Shown one piece after another: positions 1 to 8,989 of a DNA stretch of 64,000 nucleotides. Position 1 is the first letter of the stretch, and the number at the start of each line of letters is the position of its first letter. This stretch comes from Kofleriaceae bacterium. GTDB lineage: Bacteria > Myxococcota_A > Polyangia > Haliangiales > Haliangiaceae. Location: positions 1 to 64,000 of the forward strand of contig JAGPCY010000041.1 in assembly GCA_018057825.1 (NCBI GenBank), in the 5' to 3' direction. The notes under the pieces are model-generated. The model was not told the origin of the DNA. It ran no database searches and saw only the letters and a list, made by a program, of their open reading frames with translations. The position numbers and the translations under genes are program-made.

Positions 1-345
1 GGTGCGGGCGGCTCGGCGGGTGCTGGCGGCTCGGCGGGTGCTGGCGGCTCGGCGGGTGCTGGCGGCTCGGCGGGCGCTGGCGGCTCGGCGGGTGCTGGCG
101 GCTCGGCGGGTGCTGGCGGCTCGGCGGGTGCTGGCGGCTCGGCGGGCGCTGGCGGCTCGGCGGGCGCTGGCGGCTCGGCGGGTGCTGGCGGCTCGGCGGG
201 CGCGGGCGGCTCGGCTGGCGGCTCGGCTGGCGGCTCGGCGGGTGCTGGCGGCTCGGCTGGTGGCTCCGCCGGTGCTGGTGGCTCCGCCGGTGCTGGCGGT
301 TCCGCCGGTGCTGGCGGTTCTGCCGGTGCTGGCGGTTCTGCCGGA
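1..345 (+). repeat. 18-bp coding tandem repeat (GAGGSA units)
   Basis: At least a dozen near-perfect copies of an 18-bp unit encode Gly-Ala-Gly-Gly-Ser-Ala. The copies differ mainly at third positions, with some shortened GGSA units near 205-240. The array is coding and in frame, so it is a protein repeat and not a CRISPR. It starts at or before the window edge. Confidence 0.9.
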
Positions 346-1404
346 TCGGGTGCGTCGGGCTCCGCGGGCGGCTCCGCCAGCGGCGCTCCGGCCTCGAGCA
401 GCGGCGGCGCCTCGACCTCGACTCCCGACGCAGGGGCGCCGGCGGCCGGTACCTCCGGCGCCGGGACGCCGTCGACGCCGGCCGGCTCGGCGGGCGCCGA
501 TTCCGGCGCGACCATGGGGACCGCGTCCGGCGGTTCGCCGGGCGCGTCCACGCCGTCCACGCCGTCCACGCCGTCCACGCCGTCCACGCCTTCGAGCGCC
601 AACGTCGGCCCGAGCAGCGCCCACGCCATGGGCTCGTCGAGCGCCTCGGTGGCCAGCGCGGGCACGAGCGATCTGAGCGGCTCCTCCGCCCGCTTCGACG
701 CCTCCTCGTCGGCGGTCAGCGGTGACCTCGCTGCCCCGTCGGCACCGGCCGAGGCCCAGGCTGCGGCCCGCGGCGACGTCAGCAGCGCCGTCGGCGGTGG
801 CACCGCCGGGCAGGTCGCGAGCGGCGACACCTCGGTCGCCACGAGCGCGGTCAGCGGCACGCCGGACGCCTCGACGGTCCAGTCGCAGGTCGACGGCGGC
901 AAGAACGCCGCGTTCCAGGCCTCGGGCGCCGATCAGGTCACCTCGGCGCAGGCGCGCGCGACAGGCGCCGCCCAGTCCGAGCTCGGCGCCGCCGAGTCGC
1001 AGGCTCGCTCCGCGACCGACGTCCAAGGGATGGCCGAGCGCCAGGCCGCCCCGGTCACCGATGCCCAGGCCGAGCTCGAGGGCGGCGTCCGCGCCCAGGC
1101 TGCGCCGGTCACCGACGCCCAAGCCCAGGTCGACGGCGCCCGCGGTCGGGTCGACGACGCCAAAGGCGAGGTCGACGGCGGCGTCGCGACCGCCGAGGAC
1201 GCCCGCAGCCGACCGACCTCCTTCGCCGCCGAGCGCGCCGCCGACTCCAACGAGGCGACCCGCGGCGTCCGCGACGCGTCGTCGGCTCAACAGCGCGCCA
1301 CCGATCTCGCGACCGATCGAGCCCAGGGCGCGATCGACGTCGAGGCCCAGGTCGACGCCCAGGTCGACGCCGGCTCCCTCGGCGACAAGCTGAAGCCGAC
1401 CTGA
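1..1404 (+). CDS. GAGGSA-repeat protein, 5' end outside window
   Basis: This frame is open from the first base of the window to a TGA at 1402-1404, so the gene begins upstream and 467 codons are visible. The first 115 or so codons are tandem hexapeptides Gly-Ala-Gly-Gly-Ser-Ala (18-bp DNA units). A Ser/Thr/Pro-rich linker follows, with repeated STP triplets around 547-594. The last 270 or so residues are rich in Ala, Gln, Asp and Val and look helical; AAPVTDAQA occurs twice, 54 nt apart (about 1047-1073 and 1101-1127). No known domain, signal peptide or membrane segment is recognisable in the visible part. The gene sits just before the baseplate genes on the same strand, but a promoter at 1588 separates them. 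A long fibrous or linker role is possible but is a guess from composition. Confidence 0.7.
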   Translation, partial: GAGGSAGAGGSAGAGGSAGAGGSAGAGGSAGAGGSAGAGGSAGAGGSAGAGGSAGAGGSAGAGGSAGAGGSAGGSAGGSAGAGGSAGGSAGAGGSAGAGGSAGAGGSAGAGGSAGSGASGSAGGSASGAPASSSGGASTSTPDAGAPAAGTSGAGTPSTPAGSAGADSGATMGTASGGSPGASTPSTPSTPSTPSTPSSANVGPSSAHAMGSSSASVASAGTSDLSGSSARFDASSSAVSGDLAAPSAPAEAQAAARGDVSSAVGGGTAGQVASGDTSVATSAVSGTPDASTVQSQVDGGKNAAFQASGADQVTSAQARATGAAQSELGAAESQARSATDVQGMAERQAAPVTDAQAELEGGVRAQAAPVTDAQAQVDGARGRVDDAKGEVDGGVATAEDARSRPTSFAAERAADSNEATRGVRDASSAQQRATDLATDRAQGAIDVEAQVDAQVDAGSLGDKLKPT

Positions 1405-1450
1405 GCGCCGCGCGCGGCGCCGGGCGAGCACAGGCCTGTCACCGTACGGT
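1405..1450. other. palindromes behind the repeat-protein gene
   Basis: A perfect 16-bp GC palindrome lies at 1405-1420, directly after the stop codon. A second palindrome, ACCGTACGGT, lies at 1441-1450 within a pair of TCACCG repeats. The first could act as a hairpin terminator without a T tract. The second could be an operator. Neither function is shown by the sequence. Confidence 0.3.
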
Positions 1451-1587
1451 CACCGGCGCTGGCGTGGGGCGCCCTACCTTCGCCGGGGAAGGGTGATTTT
1501 GACGCGTCGCGCCACAGCGAGGCCTCCGCCGCGACCATGTGCCGAGTTTTTCCGCCGGGTTCCGCCGGCGAAAGGGTGGCGCATGCG

Positions 1588-1617
1588 TTGACCGTGTGCG
1601 GACAGCTTCCATAGGAT
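1588..1617 (+). promoter_or_regulatory. sigma-70-like promoter of the tail gene cluster
   Basis: TTGACC at 1588-1593 is followed after 18 nt by TAGGAT at 1612-1617. This would start transcription near 1624 and give a leader of about 35 nt with GAAAGG before the GTG at 1660. It is one of the best -35/-10 matches in the window and precedes the zinc ribbon and baseplate genes. Confidence 0.55.
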
Positions 1618-1659
1618 GTGAGCGCATCGGAGCGGTTCCGATCGCCGAAAGGATTCCCG

Positions 1660-1845
1660 GTGGACGAGGAAGATCTGATCGTTTGGCAGGACGTACTCGA
1701 CTCGATCGTTGCGGGCCGCCCGAACGATCTGGCGTGCCCGTACTGCCGCCACCGACCGCTCCTCGTCGAAGAGGTCGACTTCTCGACGAAGGTGTCCTGC
1801 AGCAAGTGCGGCAAGTACCTGCAGGGCCGCTTCGCACCCCAGTAG
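1660..1845 (+). CDS. small zinc ribbon protein
   Basis: This 61-residue protein opens with an acidic stretch ([10 protein letters not shown]) and carries two Cys-x2-Cys knuckles, CPYC and CSKC, about 20 residues apart, a typical zinc ribbon. The GTG at 1660 is chosen because GAAAGG lies 7-8 nt upstream and the promoter at 1588-1617 would start transcription after the alternative GTG at 1618. It is the first gene of the tail cluster and lies 88 nt before the gp25-like gene. Zinc ribbons recur in this cluster (8059 and 10706 genes), so it may be an assembly or interaction factor. The function is unknown. Confidence 0.7.
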   Translation: MDEEDLIVWQDVLDSIVAGRPNDLACPYCRHRPLLVEEVDFSTKVSCSKCGKYLQGRFAPQ

Positions 1846-1933
1846 CTTTCCTGCCCGGCGCCGTGGCCGCGAGGGGGCGGTCACGGCGCTTCCTTTCCAT
1901 CGGTCCGAGCCCGCGCTCGGTTCTGGGAGCCTG

Positions 1934-2347
1934 ATGTCCGACGATCGATCGTTTCTCGGCAAGGGATGGCGCTTTCCGGTCGCCATCAACCTGACCGGCG
2001 GCATCTCGTCGTCGTCCCTCGACGAGAACGTCCGCGAGTCGATCTTCATCATCCTCGGCACCGCGCCGGGCGAGCGAGTCAAGCGCCCGGACTTCGGGTG
2101 CCGGATCCACGACCTGATGTTCGAGCCGAACAACTTCGTGACCTCGGCCCGCGCCGAGTATTTCTGCGAAGAGGCGCTCTACAAGTACGAGCCGCGCCTC
2201 AAGGAAGTCACGGTCAAGGCCGGGCCCAACGCCGACGAGCCCAACCGCCTCGACATCCGGATCACCTACGTGATCATCGGCCAGACCCACCCGAAGAACC
2301 TGGTCTACCCCTTCTACCTGCGCAAGCCCGACGAGGCCAAGCCGTGA
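1934..2347 (+). CDS. gp25/gpW-like baseplate wedge protein
   Basis: This 137-residue protein matches the GPW/gp25 family of contractile tail baseplates by its conserved pattern. An N-terminal GKGWRFPV is followed by a region with [18 protein letters not shown] and a later RPDFG, then FEPN and a C-terminal beta stretch (LDIRITYVI). In phage T4, P2 and injection systems this subunit forms the wedge that triggers sheath contraction. Length is normal for the family. The ATG at 1934 has GGGAG five bases upstream; longer in-frame versions from 1709 would overlap the zinc ribbon gene. The gene is followed after 61 nt by the J-like gene, the order expected in injection-system clusters. Confidence 0.88.
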   Translation: MSDDRSFLGKGWRFPVAINLTGGISSSSLDENVRESIFIILGTAPGERVKRPDFGCRIHDLMFEPNNFVTSARAEYFCEEALYKYEPRLKEVTVKAGPNADEPNRLDIRITYVIIGQTHPKNLVYPFYLRKPDEAKP

Positions 2348-2408
2348 ACCGCTCACCGGTCCTGGCCCCCCGTCGGTCCTGTCCTCCCACCGCGAGCGAG
2401 CTCGTCCC

Positions 2409-5400
2409 ATGATCCCAAGCCCCAAGCTCGACGACCGGAAGTACCAAGACATCGTCGATGAGGCCATCAGCCTCATCCCGCGCTACGCCCCCGAGTGGAC
2501 TAACCACAACCCGGCCGATCCCGGCATCACGCTGCTCGAGCTGGCGGCGTGGATGACCGACCTCCTGGTCACCCGGTTGAACCAGGTCCCCGAGAAGAAC
2601 TACGTCGCGTTCCTCAACCTGCTCGGCATCAAGCTCCACGCGCCGCGCGCGGCCAAGGCGCTCCTGCAGTTCAAGCTGACCGAGGGCGTGGCGATGCAGC
2701 GGGTGCCGACCGGGAGCCAGGCGCAGACCCCGCAGGCCGGCGACGACTCGACCGTCACCTTCGAGACTGCGCGCGAGGCGGTGATCACCTCGGTCGCGCT
2801 CGATCGCTGCTTCTCGTCGTTCGAGAACACCTACGCGGACAACTCGCGCTACGCCAACCCCGATCTAAAGGCCCTGCCCGAGGGTGGGTTCGAGGTCTTC
2901 GCCGGGGCGCAGCGCATCGATCGCTACATCTACCTCATGGACCCGCGGTTCGCGGGCGTCGGCGAGTCGGCGTTGCTCCGCGTCTACCTCGGATGCCCCG
3001 AGCGCGGCGGCCGCGATCTGGCGCGCATGCTCGAGTGGCAGTATTGGAACGGCGAGCGCTGGAAGGAGATGATCCAGGCGCCGATCGAGGTCGATCGCGG
3101 CGAGGTCGCGTTCTTCGGTCCCATGGCCTTCGTCCCGACGATGGTCAACGACGTCGAGGGGCTGTGGATCCGCGGCCGCCTCGCCGAGGTCCCGGACCCG
3201 CGCAACCAGGGCGAGACCGAGATCGACACGATCCGGACCCGGGTCGAGGTGGCGGGGGAGGGCGTGCTGCCCGAGAAGGCCTTCGCCAACCTCGACAACG
3301 GCGCGTTCATCCCGCTGGACCTGGGCAAGAACACCTTCCCGTTCGGCAAGGAGCCCAAGCCCGACTGCGTGCTGTACCTGGCGTGCGACGAGCTGGTGCA
3401 GACCCCTGAGGCCTACATCTCGATCGACCTCCAGCTCGCCGACCAGGGGGCGTTCCCGCGCCCGGCGCCGAGCGATCAGCTCGTGCTGGCCTGGGAGTTC
3501 TGGGACGGCAAGCGCTGGCGCTTCCTCGGCCGCTCGAGCCCGCGCGGCATCCTGCCCGGCGCCGGCGACGAATACGGTTACCACGACGACACGCGCGCGA
3601 TCTCGCAGTCCGGGGTGGTCAGCTTCCGCCGGCCCAAGGACATGGAGACGGTCGACATCAACGGCGAGGTCAAGCGCTGGATCCGCTGCCGCATCGAGAA
3701 GGGCGACTACGGCGTGCCGCCTGAGTTCGCCCTCGAGGGCGACAAGTGGATCACCAAGGACGAGCGGCCGCTGCGCCCGCCGGCCCTGCGGTCGATCTCG
3801 CTCAAGTACCGCGAGGACTATCGGGACGTGAAGGCGGCGATGACCTACAACGACTTCGCCTTCACCGACGTCACCGAGGTCGCGCGCACCGAGTACACGA
3901 TCTTCCAGCCCTTCACGCCCAAGAGCGACGAGTCGCCGGCGCTGTACCTCGGCTTCGCGGCCAAGCTGCCCAACGAGCACACCGCGCTCTACTTCCAGAT
4001 GGAGGAGGAGCTCGGCCTGGGCTCGCTGCCGAGCGACGAGGCGGACGTCCTGACGCCGGAGCTGACCCAGTACGAGACGATGAAGAAGCTGTCGTGGGAG
4101 TCGGAGCAGCGGGTGGTGTGGGAGTACTACAACGGCAAGTCCTGGGAGGCCCTGCCGGCGACCGATGACACCGCCGGCTTCACCGGCTCGGGGTTCGTGT
4201 CGTTCATCGCCCCCGACGACCTCGACAAGACCGCCAAGTTCACCGAGGAGCGCTACTGGGTCCGCGCCCGGCTCGAGATGGGCGGCTACGTCAAGTTCCC
4301 GCGGGTCCGCCGCATCCTGTCGAACGTCGTCGAGGCCTACCACCACCAGACCATCAACGACGAGGTCCTGGGCAACGGCGACGGCACGCCGCTGCAGCAG
4401 TACAAGCTGCTCCACGGCCCGGTCCTGTCGGGCGAGGTGCTCGAGGTCCGCGAGCGCGAGACCCCGCGCGAGGCCGACCTGGCCGATCTGGGCCCCAACC
4501 CGGTGCGCAAGGCCGAGCCCGACAACGCCGACTCGAACGAGGTCTGGGTGCGGTGGCGTCAGGTCGACAGCTTCTTCGAGTCGACCCCGACCAGCCGCCA
4601 CTACACGATCGACTACCTGACCGGCACCGTCGCGTTCGGCGACGGCCGTCGCGGTATGGCGCCGCCGACCGGCCGCAACGGCGTGGTCATGCGGACCTAC
4701 AAGATCGGCGGGGGCGCGACGGGCAACGTCAACACCGGGACGATCACCTCGATGGTCCGCGCGCTGTCGTACATCGACACCGTGACCAACCCGCTGCCGG
4801 CCACGGGCGGCTCCGATCGCGAGAGCGTCGAGGACGCCAAGCGCCGCGCGCCGTACACGATCAAGAGCCGCGATCGCGCGGTCACGGCCGAGGACTTCGA
4901 GATGCTGGCGCTCCGGGCCTCGACCTCGCTGGCCCGCGCCAAGTGCGTCCCCGACCGCTCGAACCGCGGCCAGATCACCCTGGTGCTCATCCCCAAGGCC
5001 GAGACCCGCGCCGAGGACCTGAACCGGCGGCTGCTGCCCTCGCATGAGATCATGCGCTACATCAAGCGCTACCTCGACGAGCGCCGCCTGGTCGGCACGA
5101 TCGTGAACGTCATCAAGCCGCGCTACAAGGACCTGTCGATCAAGGTCACGCTCCTGCGCCGCACCGTCGGGACCTCCGACCGCCTGCGCCGCGAGATCGA
5201 GATCAAGCTGCGGCGCTTCCTCCACCCGCTGTTCGGTGGCCGCGACGGCAAGGGCTGGGAGTTCGGCCGGCCGGTGCTCAAGAGCGACCTGGTCCACTAC
5301 ATCGAGGAGATCCCCGGCGTCGACGGGGTCGACTCGATCGACATCCGCGACGAGCACAAGGACGTCACCGTCGAGCACGTCCGGATCGACGACGACGAGC

Positions 5401-5456
5401 TGCCCTTCCTCATCAACGTGAACATCGCGGAGAAGGTCCGCGACGACATCCGCTAG
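2409..5456 (+). CDS. large baseplate-J-like protein
   Basis: This 1015-residue protein resembles the large putative baseplate assembly proteins found with tail protein I in injection-system clusters. The N-terminus has NPADPGITLLELAAWMTDLL, which is characteristic of the family. The middle carries repeated beta domains with WEYYNGKSWEAL-like motifs (two further copies near residues 210 and 360). The baseplate-J-like region is around residues 740-870, with a GG-x-ATGN motif and SRDRAVTAEDFE. The C-terminus has a typical helical/beta end with HYIEEIPGVDGVDSIDI. It is expected to join the central hub to the wedges. It starts at an ATG 61 nt after the gp25 gene and ends 11 nt before the next gene, so it is almost certainly cotranscribed. 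Confidence 0.87.
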   Translation: MIPSPKLDDRKYQDIVDEAISLIPRYAPEWTNHNPADPGITLLELAAWMTDLLVTRLNQVPEKNYVAFLNLLGIKLHAPRAAKALLQFKLTEGVAMQRVPTGSQAQTPQAGDDSTVTFETAREAVITSVALDRCFSSFENTYADNSRYANPDLKALPEGGFEVFAGAQRIDRYIYLMDPRFAGVGESALLRVYLGCPERGGRDLARMLEWQYWNGERWKEMIQAPIEVDRGEVAFFGPMAFVPTMVNDVEGLWIRGRLAEVPDPRNQGETEIDTIRTRVEVAGEGVLPEKAFANLDNGAFIPLDLGKNTFPFGKEPKPDCVLYLACDELVQTPEAYISIDLQLADQGAFPRPAPSDQLVLAWEFWDGKRWRFLGRSSPRGILPGAGDEYGYHDDTRAISQSGVVSFRRPKDMETVDINGEVKRWIRCRIEKGDYGVPPEFALEGDKWITKDERPLRPPALRSISLKYREDYRDVKAAMTYNDFAFTDVTEVARTEYTIFQPFTPKSDESPALYLGFAAKLPNEHTALYFQMEEELGLGSLPSDEADVLTPELTQYETMKKLSWESEQRVVWEYYNGKSWEALPATDDTAGFTGSGFVSFIAPDDLDKTAKFTEERYWVRARLEMGGYVKFPRVRRILSNVVEAYHHQTINDEVLGNGDGTPLQQYKLLHGPVLSGEVLEVRERETPREADLADLGPNPVRKAEPDNADSNEVWVRWRQVDSFFESTPTSRHYTIDYLTGTVAFGDGRRGMAPPTGRNGVVMRTYKIGGGATGNVNTGTITSMVRALSYIDTVTNPLPATGGSDRESVEDAKRRAPYTIKSRDRAVTAEDFEMLALRASTSLARAKCVPDRSNRGQITLVLIPKAETRAEDLNRRLLPSHEIMRYIKRYLDERRLVGTIVNVIKPRYKDLSIKVTLLRRTVGTSDRLRREIEIKLRRFLHPLFGGRDGKGWEFGRPVLKSDLVHYIEEIPGVDGVDSIDIRDEHKDVTVEHVRIDDDELPFLINVNIAEKVRDDIR

Positions 5457-5467
5457 GCGCTCGCACC

Positions 5468-6340
5468 ATGGCCAGGCAACTCGTCAAACGCGATCCGGTC
5501 CGGGTACCCGACGTCCGCGGCGTCGGCCTGCCCAAGGCCCGCATCCTCCTCGAGGACGCTGGGCTCAAGCGGGTCGTGGTGCTGTTCCGTGAGGGCTACG
5601 AGGACCACGACACCGTGGTCGATCAGCAGCCCGAGCGCGGCCACGTCTACGACGACACCGAGATCAAGCTGTGGGTGGCCCGGCGCGGCTACCTGCAGCA
5701 CCTCCCGGCGCTCTACCGCCGCTCCGACGCCGTCGGCCACAACGTCGTCCGCGACCTCTGCTTCATCTACGAACACATGTTCGGTCGGATCGAGCAGCAG
5801 ATCGAGGAGAACGCCCGCTACTACGACCCGGCGTCGACCCCGGCCGACTTCCTGCCGTGGCTGGCGTCGTGGATGGCCTTCACCCTCGACCTCGACTGGC
5901 CCGACGAGCGCAAGCGCGCGCTCCTGCGCCGGGCCGTCGACCTGTACCGGATCCGCGGGACCAAGCGCGCCCTGGCGCTGTTCCTCAAGCTGTTCACCGG
6001 CTACGAGCCGACGATCGACGAGAACGTCTGGCCCTTTAAGGGCTTCCGCGTCGAGACCGAGGCCCGGATCGGCATCGACTCGGTGATCCTACCGCCGGTC
6101 AACCTGGCCCACTGCTACATCATCACGATCCCGGTCGCGTTCGATCAGGTCACCCCTGAGCTGGTCCTGCGCGTCCACCAGATCGTGTCGATGGAGAAGC
6201 CGTCGCACACCCACTACTACCTGAAGTTCCTCGAGGAGCAGGGCGACGTCGAGCTGCGCGAGTTCTTCGTCATCGGCGCCCGGTCGGGCATCGGCATCGG
6301 CGCCGAGGTCGTCCAGGCCCTACCCGAGGACGAGTCATGA
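5468..6340 (+). CDS. tail protein I homologue with N-terminal PASTA domain
   Basis: This 290-residue protein has two parts. Residues about 10-77 match a PASTA domain: VPDVRGVGLPKARILLEDAGL, then a beta strand, then a VVDQQPERG turn and a final TEIKLWV strand. Residues about 78-250 match the phage tail protein I family, with LPALYRR, DFLPWLASWM, RRAVDLYRIRGTKRAL and a late MEKPSHTHYYL. Tail protein I is a baseplate wedge part. PASTA modules are otherwise known from penicillin-binding proteins and Ser/Thr kinases, where they sense the cell wall. The fusion is unusual. The start is the ATG at 5468, 11 nt after the J-like stop. A 54-nt gap leads to the 512-residue tail-associated gene. Confidence 0.85.
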   Translation: MARQLVKRDPVRVPDVRGVGLPKARILLEDAGLKRVVVLFREGYEDHDTVVDQQPERGHVYDDTEIKLWVARRGYLQHLPALYRRSDAVGHNVVRDLCFIYEHMFGRIEQQIEENARYYDPASTPADFLPWLASWMAFTLDLDWPDERKRALLRRAVDLYRIRGTKRALALFLKLFTGYEPTIDENVWPFKGFRVETEARIGIDSVILPPVNLAHCYIITIPVAFDQVTPELVLRVHQIVSMEKPSHTHYYLKFLEEQGDVELREFFVIGARSGIGIGAEVVQALPEDES

Positions 6341-6394
6341 CCGCGTCCGCCGTCCGTCCCACGACCTCTTCCGCCGCCCAGTTGGAGACCGTCC

Positions 6395-7933
<1,539 letters not shown>

Positions 7934-7978
7934 CCCCGACCGGGGCGGCGCGATCGCCGCCGCCCCCCCTCGGTAGGT

Positions 7979-8030
7979 GTTTCCCCGGGGCGGGGTGATG
8001 CTAGAATTCCCTCCGTGGGTTTCCCCGGGG
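7979..8030 (+). promoter_or_regulatory. promoter with repeated GTTTCCCCGGGG boxes
   Basis: TAGAAT at 8002-8007 is a five-of-six match to a sigma-70 -10 element. The 12-mer GTTTCCCCGGGG occurs exactly at 7979-7990 and again at 8019-8030, 40 bp apart, one copy over the expected -35 position and one just after the expected transcription start. This layout looks like an operator pair for the FHA gene block. Confidence 0.45.
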
Positions 8031-8058
8031 TGATCCCCGGCGTGGAGTCGTACGCCTC

Positions 8059-8835
8059 ATGCTATTCGAAAAAGTCTTCGGCCCCATCATCGCCCCGTTC
8101 CGAGCGATCCGGAACAAGTGGGTCTCGGCGCGCAGCGTCAAGGGCCAGCTCACGATGGACGTGAAGCGGGCCAAGGGCCTCGGCCAGCAGGTCCAGGGCT
8201 ACGGAAACGACGCCGCCAAGTTCGCTGGTCAAGGCCAGGCCGCGGTCGCCGGCGCGCAACAGCAAGCGCAAGGAGCGCAAGGGTACATGACGCAAGGACA
8301 GCCAGGAGCGCCCGCCGCCGGGGCCCCCCCGATGAATCCCAACCCGCCGATCCGCACGACCGGCTTCTGGTTCTGGAAGAAGAAATTCTGCTCCCAGTGC
8401 AACCAGCAGCTCGACGTGACCTGGGATAGCTGCCCGATGTGTGCCCAGGCGGCGGCCGCAGCCAATGCGCCGAAGGCGCCGATGAAGACCCAGGCCATCG
8501 CGATCAACCAGGGCTCGACCGCCAACCCGTTCTCGGGCCTGCAGATGATCGGCTGGCTGGTGCCGCTGCAGGGGCCGCAGCGCGGCGAGCTGTTCACCCT
8601 GGGCTCGCAGACCACGGTCGGCAAGGACCCGAGCGCCTGCACGCTGGTCCTCCAGGACAGCTTCATGTCGTCCAAGCACGCCGAGATCAAGATCGAGGCC
8701 GGGTCGTGGATCCTGAAGGACCTCGGCTCGACCAACGGCACCTACGTCAACGACAAGCGGGTCGACAAGCAGGAGCTCGTCGACAACGACTTCATCAAGT
8801 TCGGGCAGTTCCTCTGCAAGTTCAAGAGCCTGTGA
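8059..8835 (+). CDS. zinc-ribbon FHA-domain protein
   Basis: This 258-residue protein has a basic/amphipathic N-terminus (residues 1-40), a Gln/Ala/Gly-rich linker with two aromatic-basic residues (FWFWKKK), a four-Cys zinc ribbon (C111, C114, C125, C128), and a C-terminal FHA domain (about 165-258). FHA landmarks are GKD at 188-190, SSKH at 204-207 and STNGT at 224-228. The usual phosphothreonine-binding Arg after Gly is a Lys here, a conservative change. No signal peptide or clear membrane span is seen. FHA domains bind phosphothreonine partners, and in type VI secretion an FHA protein switches assembly on. The gene follows the tail genes after 125 nt and has its own promoter. Confidence 0.85.
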   Translation: MLFEKVFGPIIAPFRAIRNKWVSARSVKGQLTMDVKRAKGLGQQVQGYGNDAAKFAGQGQAAVAGAQQQAQGAQGYMTQGQPGAPAAGAPPMNPNPPIRTTGFWFWKKKFCSQCNQQLDVTWDSCPMCAQAAAAANAPKAPMKTQAIAINQGSTANPFSGLQMIGWLVPLQGPQRGELFTLGSQTTVGKDPSACTLVLQDSFMSSKHAEIKIEAGSWILKDLGSTNGTYVNDKRVDKQELVDNDFIKFGQFLCKFKSL

Positions 8836-8853
8836 TCGACGCGGGCCGTTCGT

Positions 8854-8949
8854 TTAGCCGCCTGCGTAGCTGTCTGCTCAGCCGGCCCTGCAACCGTCCG
8901 TTCAGCCGGCCCTACCACCGGCCCCTGAGCCAGCCCTCGCCCAGTCGTC
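8854..8949 (+). repeat. four imperfect 24-bp units between FHA genes
   Basis: Units begin at 8854, 8878, 8902 and 8926 with exact 24-bp spacing. The best-preserved pair shares TCAGCCGGCCCT. The array sits in the 154-nt gap between the first FHA gene and the first vWA-FHA gene. No gene or hairpin role is evident. Confidence 0.5.
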
Positions 8950-8989
8950 GATCGCCTGCGTCCACCCACGCCCCGAAGAGAGCCCTGCC

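Noticed and set aside
1-345. CRISPR-like array at the window start
   Set aside because: The units are contiguous 18-bp coding repeats without spacers and stay in frame.
1618-1659. Upstream GTG start for the zinc ribbon protein
   Set aside because: The promoter's expected start at about 1624 lies behind it, and the GTG at 1660 has the better ribosome site.
2865-5378. An 837-codon open frame on the minus strand
   Set aside because: It lies antisense to the baseplate-J-like gene and shows only Val/Asp/Leu/Arg-rich shadow composition.
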